In this document: positions 1 through 8,733 of the stretch, piece after piece
Layout of the letters: each line of letters starts with the position of its first letter
Position numbering within the stretch: the first letter of the stretch is position 1
Source: Brasilonema sp. UFV-L1
GTDB taxonomy: Bacteria > Cyanobacteriota > Cyanobacteriia > Cyanobacteriales > Nostocaceae
DNA: 64,000 nt
Direction of reading: 5' to 3'
NCBI RefSeq assembly: GCF_012912105.1
Contig: NZ_QMEA01000004.1
Coordinates: forward strand, 62,001-126,000
Made by a program: the position numbers and the translations under genes
Notes under the pieces: generated by a model
The model's database searches: none
What the model saw: only the letters and a program-made list of their open reading frames with translations
What the model was told of the DNA's origin: nothing

Positions 1-241
1 AAGAGTATGGAGTGGTATAGGTGTAGCTCAAACCTTCAGAAGAAGAATCATTACCATATGCGTAAGCATCTGCTTCAGCAAAGGCAGAGTTGCCATATAC
101 ATAAGAAACTGTATTAAATTTCTCATTGGTATTGACATACTTGTTGAAATACAGGTTTTCACTAGCATAGCGGTTAGTGATACCACCAACGATAGCAGCG
201 CCTTCAACAACTTCCAATTGATTCAAATCTGAGATAATCAT
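1..241 (-). CDS. Double-glycine leader precursor peptide (3' end outside window)
   Basis: Eighty codons are open from the ATG at 241 to the window edge, with no stop seen. The first 20 residues form an acidic/hydrophobic leader (MIISDLNQLEVVEGAAIVGG) ending in Gly-Gly, the site cut by C39 peptidases. The visible core is rich in Tyr, Asn, Ser and Ala (for example EADAYAYGND) and has no Cys. An in-frame ATG at 250 would add MNP. AGGA lies about 8 bases before the 241 start, which favours that start. The gene follows a prolyl isomerase, an HlyD adaptor and a C39 ABC exporter on the same strand, so I infer it is their substrate. Leader-type peptides beside C39 exporters are known in cyanobacteria as bacteriocin-like precursors. 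The function of this core is unknown. Confidence 0.75.
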   Translation of the reverse strand, partial: MIISDLNQLEVVEGAAIVGGITNRYASENLYFNKYVNTNEKFNTVSYVYGNSAFAEADAYAYGNDSSSEGLSYTYTTPYS

Positions 242-311
242 GGGGTTCATCCTGGGAATTAATTGTACTTTAGTTTTGGGAATTTTTTTGTAAGCTTTTT
301 GTTTTCGCTTA

Positions 312-346
312 CATTTCTAATATACAAGATTAAATTTAAAAATCAA
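312..346 (-). promoter_or_regulatory. Candidate sigma70-type promoter of the precursor gene
   Basis: On the minus strand, TTGATT (plus 341-346) and TATATT (plus 319-324) are 16 bases apart. Transcription would start near 312, giving a 5' UTR of about 70 bases before the precursor ATG. It sits in an AT-rich spacer, so chance matches are likely, but position and spacing fit. It would let the precursor be expressed separately from the export genes. Confidence 0.4.
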
Positions 347-593
347 TAGTTTTTTGCGGGTTTTTCGATAATTATTTTTTATGTTTTTTCGGAGTACAGA
401 TTATTTAATATAAATTCTATTTATCATGTTTTTCTCAAGTAATTAATCATGAAAAAATAGTCAACAGAAAATCATTTACATTGACTTTGATATTTTTTTT
501 ATGAAAACTTATTTAAGTAAGTGTATTTGCCATAAACACCTCATTTTATTGATGTCAAATATTTTTTTATAAAACAGATAACTTAATCAACAT

Positions 594-627
594 AAAAAAA
601 TCTTGCTGCTTGTCTTGAAAAAAGCAG
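594..627 (-). terminator. Candidate terminator after the prolyl isomerase gene
   Basis: Read on the minus strand, CTGCTT and AAGCAG form a 6-bp stem (plus 622-627 with 606-611), followed by CAAGA and a run of seven T (plus 594-600). It lies about 110 bases past the isomerase stop. It would separate the export genes from the precursor gene, which has its own candidate promoter. Confidence 0.5.
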
Positions 628-737
628 TATCTGTTGTGTGGTAAGATAGAAGCCTTTATCTTCATTTTTTATCTCAGGAAGATCAGCGGCTATTAAAAAT
701 CAGAATGTTTTTTTGTCAAGAAAAACATGAAACTTGT

Positions 738-1511
738 TTATGCAGTTTTTTCAGATGCTTGAAAACTAGTATCTGAATGAAAATGAGTAGTTATTTCCAT
801 TGCCTCAATTTGTTGCTTTAACCAAATAGAAAACAATTCTTGTTGGATATTTGCTCGCAATTGCTCATCCAATATAGGTTGAATAATTTCTTCTACCCAA
901 ATGAAATAAACTCCTTTGGAAGTCGTAATTGGCTTGAGAATCTCTGGTGGATTAGCGGCAAAGACTGCAGCAGCAATCTCCGGTCGAAAATCTGTGCGAC
1001 GTCGGACTCCTTGATATCCTACAGCACGTCGAAGTTCAGGAATTTGAATATACTCACGAGCAATTTCTTGGAAAGTTATTTCACCTTCTTGCAGCGAATA
1101 AAACAGTTCCAAAGCTAAGTCTCTGTCATTCAAGATGACTTCATAGGTGACAGCGGCAAAGTAATTGAGTTGATGTTCATAAAAAAACTGCTCAACTTTA
1201 TCCGCAAAGAGATGATGAGCTAATTTATTGGCAAGTATATTGTTATGGATTAATGCTTTAAAGTCATCTAGAGAGAGATGATTTTTTGTGAGCCATTCCC
1301 ATGTGTCTTGAGCTTTGACAAGTTTCTTCGCAAACCGTAGCCTATCTCCTTCTTGTTGAAGTTCTTCTTCTGAGACTTGAATGCCTGCTTGTTGGGCAGC
1401 CTCAGTCATAATTTTGTGAGTCGCTATAGTTTCTACAACACTACGCATTTGACAAGAAAGCTTAATACTGCGAATGATGTCTTCGCAAGAAATGGTCAAA
1501 GGTGTTGACAT
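738..1511 (-). CDS. Parvulin-like peptidylprolyl isomerase (PpiC/SurA type)
   Basis: This 257-residue protein has a helical SurA_N-like first half and a parvulin-type rotamase domain at roughly residues 120-225 (RRAVGYQGVRRRTDF, AAAVFAANPPEILKPI, GVYFIWVEEI). It should catalyse cis/trans isomerisation of prolyl bonds. I see no signal peptide, so it probably acts in the cytoplasm, perhaps on the precursor or on exporter assembly. AGGAG about 10 bases upstream supports the ATG. It lies 90 bp after hlyD on the same strand. PpiC-type proteins next to HlyD and C39 exporters are recurrent in cyanobacteria, but their role there is not established to my knowledge. Confidence 0.82.
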   Translation of the reverse strand: MSTPLTISCEDIIRSIKLSCQMRSVVETIATHKIMTEAAQQAGIQVSEEELQQEGDRLRFAKKLVKAQDTWEWLTKNHLSLDDFKALIHNNILANKLAHHLFADKVEQFFYEHQLNYFAAVTYEVILNDRDLALELFYSLQEGEITFQEIAREYIQIPELRRAVGYQGVRRRTDFRPEIAAAVFAANPPEILKPITTSKGVYFIWVEEIIQPILDEQLRANIQQELFSIWLKQQIEAMEITTHFHSDTSFQASEKTA

Positions 1512-1601
1512 AACACGATTCTCCTAGGAATTTTGGATTTGAGATTTTTGATTGAGAACAAATAAAGTTTTGACTCTTGATTTTTGAGTCTTAACTTTTG
1601 A

Positions 1602-3173
1602 CTAAACATCTAAACCGCCTTTGTGCAATTTCTTAAATGGATCTAGGATGAAGTCGATAACACGCCGCTGGCGGATAATGACCTCAGCAGTTGCAGTCTG
1701 TCCAGGCGTGAGTTGAATATGTTTGTCACCATTCTGGATATACTGCTTATCCAAAGCGATTTCTAACTCAAAGTTTTCTACATTACCTTGAGGTGTTTGG
1801 TTCACTTTGGAGTCTGGGGAAATCCAAGTCACTTTCCCTGACACGATGCCATACTCTTGGAAAGGATAGGCATCAAACTTGAGTTTGACAGGCATACCCA
1901 CTTTTAAGAAACCACTGTGCTCGTTAGGCATTTGAGCTTTGAGGATGAGGCTGGCTTGTTTGGGTGCAATTTGAGCAACCCTTTGACTGGCTTGTAGTAC
2001 GGCTCCTGGTTTGGTAACAGGAAACTCAAAAATGACACCATCAATAGGCGATCGCACGATTCGTTGCTGTAGCTGAATCTTGAAAGATGTGATTTGACTT
2101 ATAGTTTGGGCAGTTTCCGATTGCACTGAGTTGATTTGTGTTTGCACTTCTTTGAGTTGTTCTTCTGTTTTGAGTTGTGCCAGTTGACCTGTATGAATTA
2201 AGCTTTGATAATTGCGTTCTTCTTCTTTCAAGCGAAGTTCAGCTTGTTGAATCTCAGACTGAGCTTGCTGAAGAGTCTTCTCATAACTGCTTTGTTGTTG
2301 TTTGACGCTAGACTCAGCTTGAGCCATATCAGAACGAGCTTGCACAAGGCGTTCGTAGTTTTCTTTGGCTAACTGTTCCACCTCCAGGAAACGATCTTGT
2401 GACATGACACCCTCTTCATAGGCTTTTTGATAGCGTGGAACTTTTTCCTGAGCAGCTTGGAAACGAACTTCTGCTAACTGATACGCTGCTTTGTTAGAGT
2501 CTAGAGCTTGCTGCTTCTGGTTGACTTCAGCCAGTTTTTCTTGTTTCTGTAAACTATAAACAGCTTTAAGAGTATTAAAGCTCTGTCGCGCCTGCTCTAC
2601 TTGAGATTGTTTTGCTAATAGTTGAGCTTGATTTTGTTGTTGTTGAGTACGCAAAGAAAGCGCCACTTGATTTTTGAGTAGTTCTAAGTTTTGCTGCCGA
2701 TTCTGTAGTCCGTCTAGCTTTGTCTGAGCTTGCTTGAGTTCAGTTTTTAAGACATCTGAGTCTAATTCCAACAGAACTTGACCTTTTCTGACAGTTTCGC
2801 CTTCTTTGACTTTCACAACAGTGACACTACCATCCACTGGACTATCCAATTTTTGGGTTGCACCTTTAGGTTCAATACGTCCTCTGGCGCTTCCTGTCTC
2901 ATCAACTTTGAAGAGCATCGTCCAAGGTAACACAGTCGCTGCAAAGCCTACAAGCAAGTACAGTAAAGAGCGCGTCCAAACTTTAGGTAAAGCATCTAAC
3001 AGTTCTTCGGTTCCGAAAAACCAATCTTGCCCCTCATTTGTTGCTTCTGTCTGATGAATTGAGTCAGAAGATTCTGCGAGTTGTTGTGAATCTTGTGAAG
3101 AACGGTAGTTTTTATGCTCATCCGGCTCCGATTTTGCAAGTGCGGATGACGGATGACGAGATGTATTTGGCAT
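1602..3173 (-). CDS. HlyD-family membrane fusion protein of a type I exporter
   Basis: The ATG at 3173 gives 523 residues; a TTG at 3206 would add 11, and neither has a clear ribosome binding site. A polar N-terminal tail of about 65 residues precedes one membrane segment (LLYLLVGFAATVLPWTMLF). Then come the first half of a biotinyl-lipoyl-like domain (DGSVTVVKVKEGETVRKGQV), a long Gln/Ala/Glu-rich alpha-helical hairpin (about residues 125-365), the second lipoyl half (IVRSPIDGVIFEFPV) and a beta-barrel/C-terminal domain. This is the standard periplasmic adaptor linking an inner-membrane ABC exporter to a TolC-like channel. It follows the C39 exporter by 126 bp and should be its partner. No TolC gene is in the window. 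Confidence 0.9.
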   Translation of the reverse strand: MPNTSRHPSSALAKSEPDEHKNYRSSQDSQQLAESSDSIHQTEATNEGQDWFFGTEELLDALPKVWTRSLLYLLVGFAATVLPWTMLFKVDETGSARGRIEPKGATQKLDSPVDGSVTVVKVKEGETVRKGQVLLELDSDVLKTELKQAQTKLDGLQNRQQNLELLKNQVALSLRTQQQQNQAQLLAKQSQVEQARQSFNTLKAVYSLQKQEKLAEVNQKQQALDSNKAAYQLAEVRFQAAQEKVPRYQKAYEEGVMSQDRFLEVEQLAKENYERLVQARSDMAQAESSVKQQQSSYEKTLQQAQSEIQQAELRLKEEERNYQSLIHTGQLAQLKTEEQLKEVQTQINSVQSETAQTISQITSFKIQLQQRIVRSPIDGVIFEFPVTKPGAVLQASQRVAQIAPKQASLILKAQMPNEHSGFLKVGMPVKLKFDAYPFQEYGIVSGKVTWISPDSKVNQTPQGNVENFELEIALDKQYIQNGDKHIQLTPGQTATAEVIIRQRRVIDFILDPFKKLHKGGLDV

Positions 3174-3206
3174 AGTTTTCAAAGGAAGTGAGCAAAGATA
3201 ACCCAA

Positions 3207-3299
3207 CCAGAGAACCCAACGGCACAGAGAGCTAGTTGCCGGGTGTGGTCGCTCCCAGACTACAGCACAGCTTCACTGTTAACTGATAACTGTGAAAGC
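3207..3299. repeat. Exporter-hlyD spacer with an inverted repeat
   Basis: At about 3267-3300 the minus strand reads GCTTTCAC, an imperfect stem around TTATCAGTTAAC, then GTGAAGC. It contains the TAACTGATAAC word that recurs at 35587-35631. The hairpin starts just at the exporter stop codon. It may tune operon readthrough or be only a dispersed short repeat. Confidence 0.4.
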
Positions 3300-6200
3300 T
3301 CAACCTGCATGAGCAAGTTGTTGCTGATTGAGGTAATAGTAATGTCCTTTTTTGGTGATTAATTCGTCGTGTGTTCCACTTTCCACCAAGACACCTCGAT
3401 CTAAAACGAGAATTAAATCAGCGTTTCGCACTGTGGAAAGGCGATGGGCAATAATTAGACTCGTGCGTCCTTTGAGAATAGTTTTTAGGTTGTCCTGAAT
3501 AATTCGTTCAGATTCTGCATCCAGGTTACTGGTAGCTTCATCAAAAATTAAGAATCGGGGATTACCCAACAATGCACGGGCAATAGCTAAGCGTTGGCGT
3601 TGTCCACCAGAAAGCATCCCACCGCCTTCACCGATTTGGGTTTCATAACCTAATGGCAGCTGCTGAATAAATTCATCTGCCCCAGCCAAGCGTGCTGCTT
3701 CGATAATCTCTTCTAAAGAGGTTTCTGGATGAGCAATGCTGATGTTTTCTCGAATCGTACCACCAAACAAAAAGGTGTTTTGGTCTACCACACCTATTTG
3801 TTGTCGTACCGACTTCAGAGATATACTGCTGAGATCGTGACTATCAATTAAGACCTTGCCTTCGGTTGGAGGATATAAACCCAAAATTAATTTTGACAAC
3901 GTTGTTTTTCCAGAACCACTGCGTCCCACCACTGCGACTGTTTGTTCTGGCTGGATTTCAAAACTGAGATTTTGCAGAACGTTGATGTCGCTTTCTGAGT
4001 GATAGCGGAATGTCACATTATCAAAGCATATGTGACCACGTATACGACGCAAAGGCTTGCGGGGTTTATGTTGCAAATCTTCTTCTGGTTCTGCTTCTAG
4101 GACATCGTTAATGCGTTCAACAGAAATGATGATTTCTTGGAATTGATTCCACACTACCGAGAGTCGCTTGAAAGGGGCGATCGCTCTACCCATCAACATA
4201 TTGAAGGCAATCAACTGTCCGATGGTGAGTTGGTTTTGAATGACTAACCATGCTCCATACCACAGCAATCCCGTATTCATTACGGTATCGATAACAGCAC
4301 TAGTAATTTGCAAATTGTTGCCAATCACTTGTGCTTTAAAAGACTTTTTAATCAAGTTATTGAGCAGTTCTTCCCAATGCCAGCGCACTGTCTGCTCAAT
4401 AGCCATTGAGCGGACAGAACGAATGCCTGTGAGGGATTGAATCAGATAGCTATTTTGTTCTGCTCCAGCATTGAAAATCTCTCTCGACATCCGGCGTAAG
4501 ATATTTGTGGAAGCCACCGTCAGGATAAAAAATGGTGGTACAATCATCAGCGCCATTAATGCCAGACTCCAGTTGTACCAGAACATCAATCCCACATAAA
4601 TAAACACTGTCAGCAAATCAAGAATGATTGACAGCGTTTCACCTGTCAGGAAGCGCTGGATTTTCTCGTTTTCTTGGATACGAGAAACAATGTCTCCGAC
4701 ATAGCGAGACTCGAAGAACGATAAAGGTAAGCGGAAGGTATGTTTAATGAAACCCACCAGCAGTGCAACGCTGACACGATTAGCGGTATGAGCCAAAAGA
4801 TATTGGCGCACGCCATTAACCGCGATGCTGAATAAGCCAAAAATGACCAACCCTGCACCGACGGCGTGTAATGTAGAGACGCTACCCTGCACAATCACAC
4901 GGTCTAACAACAGCTGGGTAAATATTGGCGTCACCAGCCCAAAGACCTGAATCACCAGCGAAGCACAAAAGATTTCCAGCAAAACCCGTGAGTGGGGTTT
5001 GAGTAACTCATAAAACTTCCAAAAGCTTGAGCTCTCTTCCTGGGCTTCTTTCAGTAGGACTGTGGGTTGTAGTAATAAGGCGTATCCAGTCCAATTTTCT
5101 TTGAATTCGGCGGGAGTGAGGACGCGTTGACCAATGGCGGGATCGCCTACAATGACTTGTTTTTTGTTTATTTCATAGACAACAATGTAGTGTTTGCCTT
5201 CCCAATGAGCAATTGCTGGCAGGGATTGTTCCGCGAGTTTGTCGAAGCTGGCTTTTACAGGTCGAGTTACAAAGCCAACACTTTCTGCCGCTGCGGCTAA
5301 GGCGCTGAGTGATGCACCAGAGCGGTTGACGTTAGTTAACTCCCGTAGCCGATTTATACTTAGGTGCTTGCCCCAATAGCGTCCAATCATCACAAGACAA
5401 GCAGCTCCACAGTCTGAGGAACTTTGTTGTGCATAAAATGGATAGCTTTTGGTGAGGCGTCCCCAAACTTGCCCTAGTTTAACTTTGGGAGTTGGAAAGT
5501 AAGCGCGTAATTTCTTTTGCTGGTGTTTTGACGCCGACTCGCGTTGGGGAAAGGGGATGACGTTTCCAGCAGGAGGAGCGATTCGTTCTGGTTTTGATTT
5601 GCTTGGACGTGGCTTTGGGTTTTCAATGACGGGTGGGCGTTGTTCGGGTTCAACGAACTCTGCCAATTGCTGCCAGTGTTGCAAAGCTGTTTGCCAATGC
5701 AAATCTCGAAGAATGTAAACAACGCTTTGCTGGGAAGCCTGCCAACTTCCATGATGTGAGTGTGCAACAATTTTCCCTGGTGTCAGACTTTCCCCATCTG
5801 TATGTTGCAGTTGTCCTTTGTGCAGGAACCACAACTTAGTATCTTTGGGTGGCGATATTTTCTCGTTGCTGTCTAGAGTATGCCGTTCAAATAGCGATAA
5901 GGCTTTTAGAATCTCTGGTACGTCTGATGGTTGGCACTCTATTTGCGAGCGATGCCTCCATTGCAATACTAAGTTCCACAGTTGAGCACGTTGCAATAGG
6001 CGTGAGCCAATACTGGGATATTTCTCTATCAATGCTTGCAGTATCTGTTGTTTGAGATAGCAAAGCTTGAGGTTGGTTGAAGCTTTGGCGATATATGGCA
6101 CAAAGTCTTGTTCTGGAAACAAGCTGGCTTCTCCAAACAACGAGCCTGTACCGTAAGTCGTGATTAAGTTCTCCGCGCTATCCAACAGTCTGACTTTGCC

Positions 6201-6380
6201 ACGAACAACGAGATATATTCCCGAAAGACTGTCTGTTGTTTGCCAAAACTGCTTTGTGGGGGCTGGTTCTACGATTTCTACCTGTGCTACGTACTCTGCC
6301 AGTTCCTGTGGTGAAACAGTTTGGTCAAAAACCACAGCAAGTTGTTGACACAGCTGCTGTTGTGAAAACTCTGATGGCAT
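3300..6380 (-). CDS. C39 peptidase-containing ABC exporter (PCAT) with N-terminal cNMP-binding-like domain, HetC-like
   Basis: This 1026-residue protein should cleave leaders after Gly-Gly and export the core peptide. A cNMP-binding-like jelly roll lies at about residues 30-135 (SGIYLVVRGKVRLL, GSLFGEASLF); a second, degenerate copy may follow at 155-235. A basic, Pro-rich linker leads to the C39 peptidase (about 312-440), with oxyanion Gln318, Cys324 in SSDCGAACL, His397 in GKHYIVVY and Asp413 in VGDPA, so the catalytic residues look intact. An ABC membrane domain (about 455-765) and ATPase follow: Walker A GRSGSGKT 819-826, LSGGQ 923-927, Walker B FLIFDE 943-948. GGAGG before the ATG fixes the start. 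The architecture matches the HetC group of heterocystous cyanobacteria, and hetP lies upstream. Orthology to hetC itself is unproven. Confidence 0.92.
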   Translation of the reverse strand: MPSEFSQQQLCQQLAVVFDQTVSPQELAEYVAQVEIVEPAPTKQFWQTTDSLSGIYLVVRGKVRLLDSAENLITTYGTGSLFGEASLFPEQDFVPYIAKASTNLKLCYLKQQILQALIEKYPSIGSRLLQRAQLWNLVLQWRHRSQIECQPSDVPEILKALSLFERHTLDSNEKISPPKDTKLWFLHKGQLQHTDGESLTPGKIVAHSHHGSWQASQQSVVYILRDLHWQTALQHWQQLAEFVEPEQRPPVIENPKPRPSKSKPERIAPPAGNVIPFPQRESASKHQQKKLRAYFPTPKVKLGQVWGRLTKSYPFYAQQSSSDCGAACLVMIGRYWGKHLSINRLRELTNVNRSGASLSALAAAAESVGFVTRPVKASFDKLAEQSLPAIAHWEGKHYIVVYEINKKQVIVGDPAIGQRVLTPAEFKENWTGYALLLQPTVLLKEAQEESSSFWKFYELLKPHSRVLLEIFCASLVIQVFGLVTPIFTQLLLDRVIVQGSVSTLHAVGAGLVIFGLFSIAVNGVRQYLLAHTANRVSVALLVGFIKHTFRLPLSFFESRYVGDIVSRIQENEKIQRFLTGETLSIILDLLTVFIYVGLMFWYNWSLALMALMIVPPFFILTVASTNILRRMSREIFNAGAEQNSYLIQSLTGIRSVRSMAIEQTVRWHWEELLNNLIKKSFKAQVIGNNLQITSAVIDTVMNTGLLWYGAWLVIQNQLTIGQLIAFNMLMGRAIAPFKRLSVVWNQFQEIIISVERINDVLEAEPEEDLQHKPRKPLRRIRGHICFDNVTFRYHSESDINVLQNLSFEIQPEQTVAVVGRSGSGKTTLSKLILGLYPPTEGKVLIDSHDLSSISLKSVRQQIGVVDQNTFLFGGTIRENISIAHPETSLEEIIEAARLAGADEFIQQLPLGYETQIGEGGGMLSGGQRQRLAIARALLGNPRFLIFDEATSNLDAESERIIQDNLKTILKGRTSLIIAHRLSTVRNADLILVLDRGVLVESGTHDELITKKGHYYYLNQQQLAHAG

Positions 6381-6696
6381 TAACTTTCCTCCAGCACAAG
6401 AATTAGTTTTTGGTCTGAACTAGATGAGTGGACCGTAAACTACACTCCCGTCGGATGACTAATTGCTTAGAGAAATGTCTGCATCTGTCAAAAGTATTAT
6501 TCAAGCTTGCTAGAGCTTGCCCTTGGGTTACTAGGTATAGCATAATATTACTAGTTGCCGTCATAGAGGTAGAGTGGATGAATAAGTCTACTACAGCTGT
6601 TGCAAGTCTTGCGTCAAACGACAGACAGCTGCATGTTTAATTAGCCCTGGGAAGCTAATTAATCATGTACATGACGTGTAAGTGACCTTGGAAGTT

Positions 6697-6833
6697 GTCT
6701 CCCTATTGTTATGGGGTTTAGGGAGACTCTTTCTGGGTTAATGGACACTTTGGCTGATCTATCTTCTCTGACGAGAAGCCGCTAGGCGTCTACAGGTTTT
6801 ATGGGATTAACCTGAATCGATCAGATAGCCAAG
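6697..6833. other. Structured RNA element in the exporter leader (candidate ncRNA or regulatory leader)
   Basis: Two adjacent structures are visible. First, a perfect 9-bp stem GTCTCCCTA/TAGGGAGAC (6697-6705 with 6719-6727). Second, a branched element closed by TTGGCT/AGCCAA (6750-6755 with 6827-6832), extended by ATCT/AGAT with one bulged base. Inside it are CTTCTC-TGAC-GAGAAG (6763-6778) and CAGGTT/AACCTG (6793-6798 with 6809-6814). The base pairing works on both strands. It lies 317-453 bases upstream of the exporter ATG, inside the transcript predicted from the NtcA-type promoter. It is not a tRNA. The pairing is direct evidence; the regulatory role is inference. Confidence 0.45.
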
Positions 6834-7630
6834 AGTTGCAGACACATCAAAAAATTAAAAAAGTTTTTATTTTTTCTTCAAATAAAAATTTTTCAAAGAT
6901 TTGTTGACTAAAAAAGATTAGTGGAAACACGTGCTTAATTTTATGAGTAAACGGCAGTAAACATCCCTGAGTAAAAACACTTAAAAGCATGGCTGTTGAA
7001 TCCTTTACGAACAACAGTATGTTGTTAACTTTACCTTGAGCAGTATACAACTATTTACTTTGCCACTAGCTCCAAAGAGTCTTTTTAAGTCTGCTGCAAT
7101 AAAACCACTGTATCTCGAACCATATTAAGACTTGACGAAGACTTTAAGAAGAACTAGTGAAGTTATGGCAGTGCCAAGTTGTGAACTCTATGAAATTTTA
7201 CCGAACTCTGTTTCAAGGAACTTCCAGCTAACAATAACTTTAAAAGATAGTTAACCTTGGTTTAAAAACAGTTTTAATACAGCTTGACAGTTGGATAACT
7301 AGAACCTAGTCAGCAAAGTTGATATTGCAGTTCACACTGACTGGCTAGCTTACTGCTAGTTTTCTGAAAATCAAGAGTATGAGTTGTCATACGCCTGAAG
7401 TTGCACAAAAACAACTTCCATCACTAAGGTAGCACACTCCTTTACATTGAAGTCCTAAGTCTTTAGATAGTAAATTTACATAGGTCTTGTCAAGAGTTTT
7501 TTATAAAAAATTCTTTTTTTATTTGTTCTTTTTAAAAACTTTATATTTGATTTATCAATTTATTAAATTAAGCTTTGTATCAAAAGTTTGATTTATGTAA
7601 ATGTGTTAAGTTTTCTGTGATTTATTAATG

Positions 7631-7673
7631 ATCTTAAATCATCACGAAATATGTATAAAGTAGTTAATGTTAC
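7631..7673 (-). promoter_or_regulatory. Candidate NtcA-activated promoter of the exporter operon
   Basis: On the minus strand, GTA-N8-TAC (plus 7660-7673) is followed after exactly 23 bases by TAAGAT (plus 7631-7636), which fits TAN3T. This is the canonical layout of class II NtcA-activated promoters: the NtcA box replaces the -35 element 22-23 bases before the -10. On the plus strand no matching -10 follows the box. Transcription would start near 7624, giving a leader of about 1.24 kb before the exporter ATG. It would link the cassette to nitrogen limitation. The box alone is expected by chance several times in 64 kb; the spacing and -10 make this one stronger. Confidence 0.5.
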
Positions 7674-7920
7674 AAAAACACTGATAATCAATCAAAATAG
7701 AAAAACTTGTCACAGTTAAAACTCCATAAAAATATAAATTTATCTTATGTAACTATCTAAAGTATGAATCTGTTTTCAAACTTTAGAAGTATTGACAAAA
7801 TAAATACTTAAAAAAAGTCATATACTAATTAGATTGGATACATGATTGACCTAAAATTATTGTCAAATTTATCAACACTGATGTTGAGAGGTCTTTTTTT
7901 AGCTGTCTTTCCGCAGAAGC

Positions 7921-8015
7921 CCCACACTGTACTTGTACTCAAGTCAGTGCTGGGATGAACTATCGTCCTTTTCATTGAGAGGACCTACTAACAATGTGGG
8001 AGACTCTGGTGAGTC
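7921..8015. other. Cluster of three consecutive hairpins
   Basis: The first hairpin pairs CCCA-CACTG-ACTTG with CAAGT-CAGTG-TGGG (7921-7954, bulges at 7930 and 7950, 4-base loop). The second pairs GTCCTTTT with GAGAGGAC (7965-7984). The third pairs GACTC with GAGTC around TGGT (8002-8015). A TTGACC element upstream (about 7847) could be a plus-strand -35. The pairing suggests a small structured RNA or the debris of one; strand and function are not determined. Confidence 0.35.
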
Positions 8016-8033
8016 AAACTCTCATAAAATTTG

Positions 8034-8075
8034 AAAACAAAAACTGGAAGCTCAATCATTGTTTAAGCTTCCAGT
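8034..8075 (-). terminator. Rho-independent terminator upstream of the NtcA-type promoter
   Basis: Minus strand: ACTGGAAGCT pairs with AGCTTCCAGT (10 bp, plus 8066-8075 with 8043-8052) and is followed by TTTTTGTTTTC. It is well formed and should stop readthrough from the hetP side into the exporter leader. This supports independent expression of the exporter operon. Confidence 0.65.
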
Positions 8076-8550
8076 AAGTTCTGCATAAATTGCAAGTCAA
8101 CTTGCGTTTCGGACAGTCCTATTTTGGGAGGAATAGGATGACAATAATTTAAGAGAGAAGCGAAAAGGCTACAAATGTTACCAGCCAAGATAACAGCTTA
8201 GTGTTGCTTTTTCTTTTTCCAAATAGAAAGCTGTGTTAGTGTTGCTACAGTCCACCATAGATTAAGTAACAACCATAGATATTTGGATTGGACAAAAGAC
8301 CACTCCAATTTTTCTTTGCTTAGACTTTTTAGGAAAAAGAACCACCATAAGCAACTTTAAAACTGTTGGTCTACGTGTAAGAGCTATCAATTCTACGAGG
8401 TACTGACGACTTCAGCAATAGATTTGACATAATATTACACTTAAGAATAATTATTTATGTATAACCATTTCTTAATCTCCTTGAGAACTAGCTTTAAGCA
8501 TCAATCAATTTTTTGATGTTATTTATAATTTATACAAAGTAGATTGTATA

Positions 8551-8571
8551 AAAATGCCAAAATGGCATTTT
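8551..8571. terminator. Short bidirectional terminator-like hairpin
   Basis: AAAATGCCA and TGGCATTTT form a perfect 9-bp stem with an AAA loop (8551-8559 with 8563-8571). T tracts follow on either strand. It lies between the hetP terminator and the terminator at 8034-8075. No gene is visible that would need it. Confidence 0.45.
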
Positions 8572-8694
8572 TAAAATAAAAAGTTTTAATACAGCGCATT
8601 GCAAGTCATTGAGGTACAGCACTCTTGTCTAAAAGCCAGACAGAAAACCGTTTTTACTTCTGAATTCTGCTGTCATTATCAGTCAGTTGTCAAT

Positions 8695-8733
8695 CAAAAA
8701 ACCGCCATGCTGTAGAGATAAAATCAGCATGGC
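8695..8733 (-). terminator. Terminator of hetP
   Basis: Minus strand: GCCATGCTG and CAGCATGGC form a perfect 9-bp stem (plus 8725-8733 with 8704-8712), followed by GGTTTTTTG. It lies about 90 bases after the hetP stop codon and is a textbook intrinsic terminator. Confidence 0.7.

Noticed and set aside
6428-6640. 70-codon plus-strand ORF upstream of the exporter
   Set aside because: Low-complexity translation, no binding site, no family, and it overlaps the structured leader of the opposite strand.
6750-6832. Branched fold considered as a tRNA
   Set aside because: Arm lengths and loops do not fit a tRNA; there is no anticodon arm or TTC loop.
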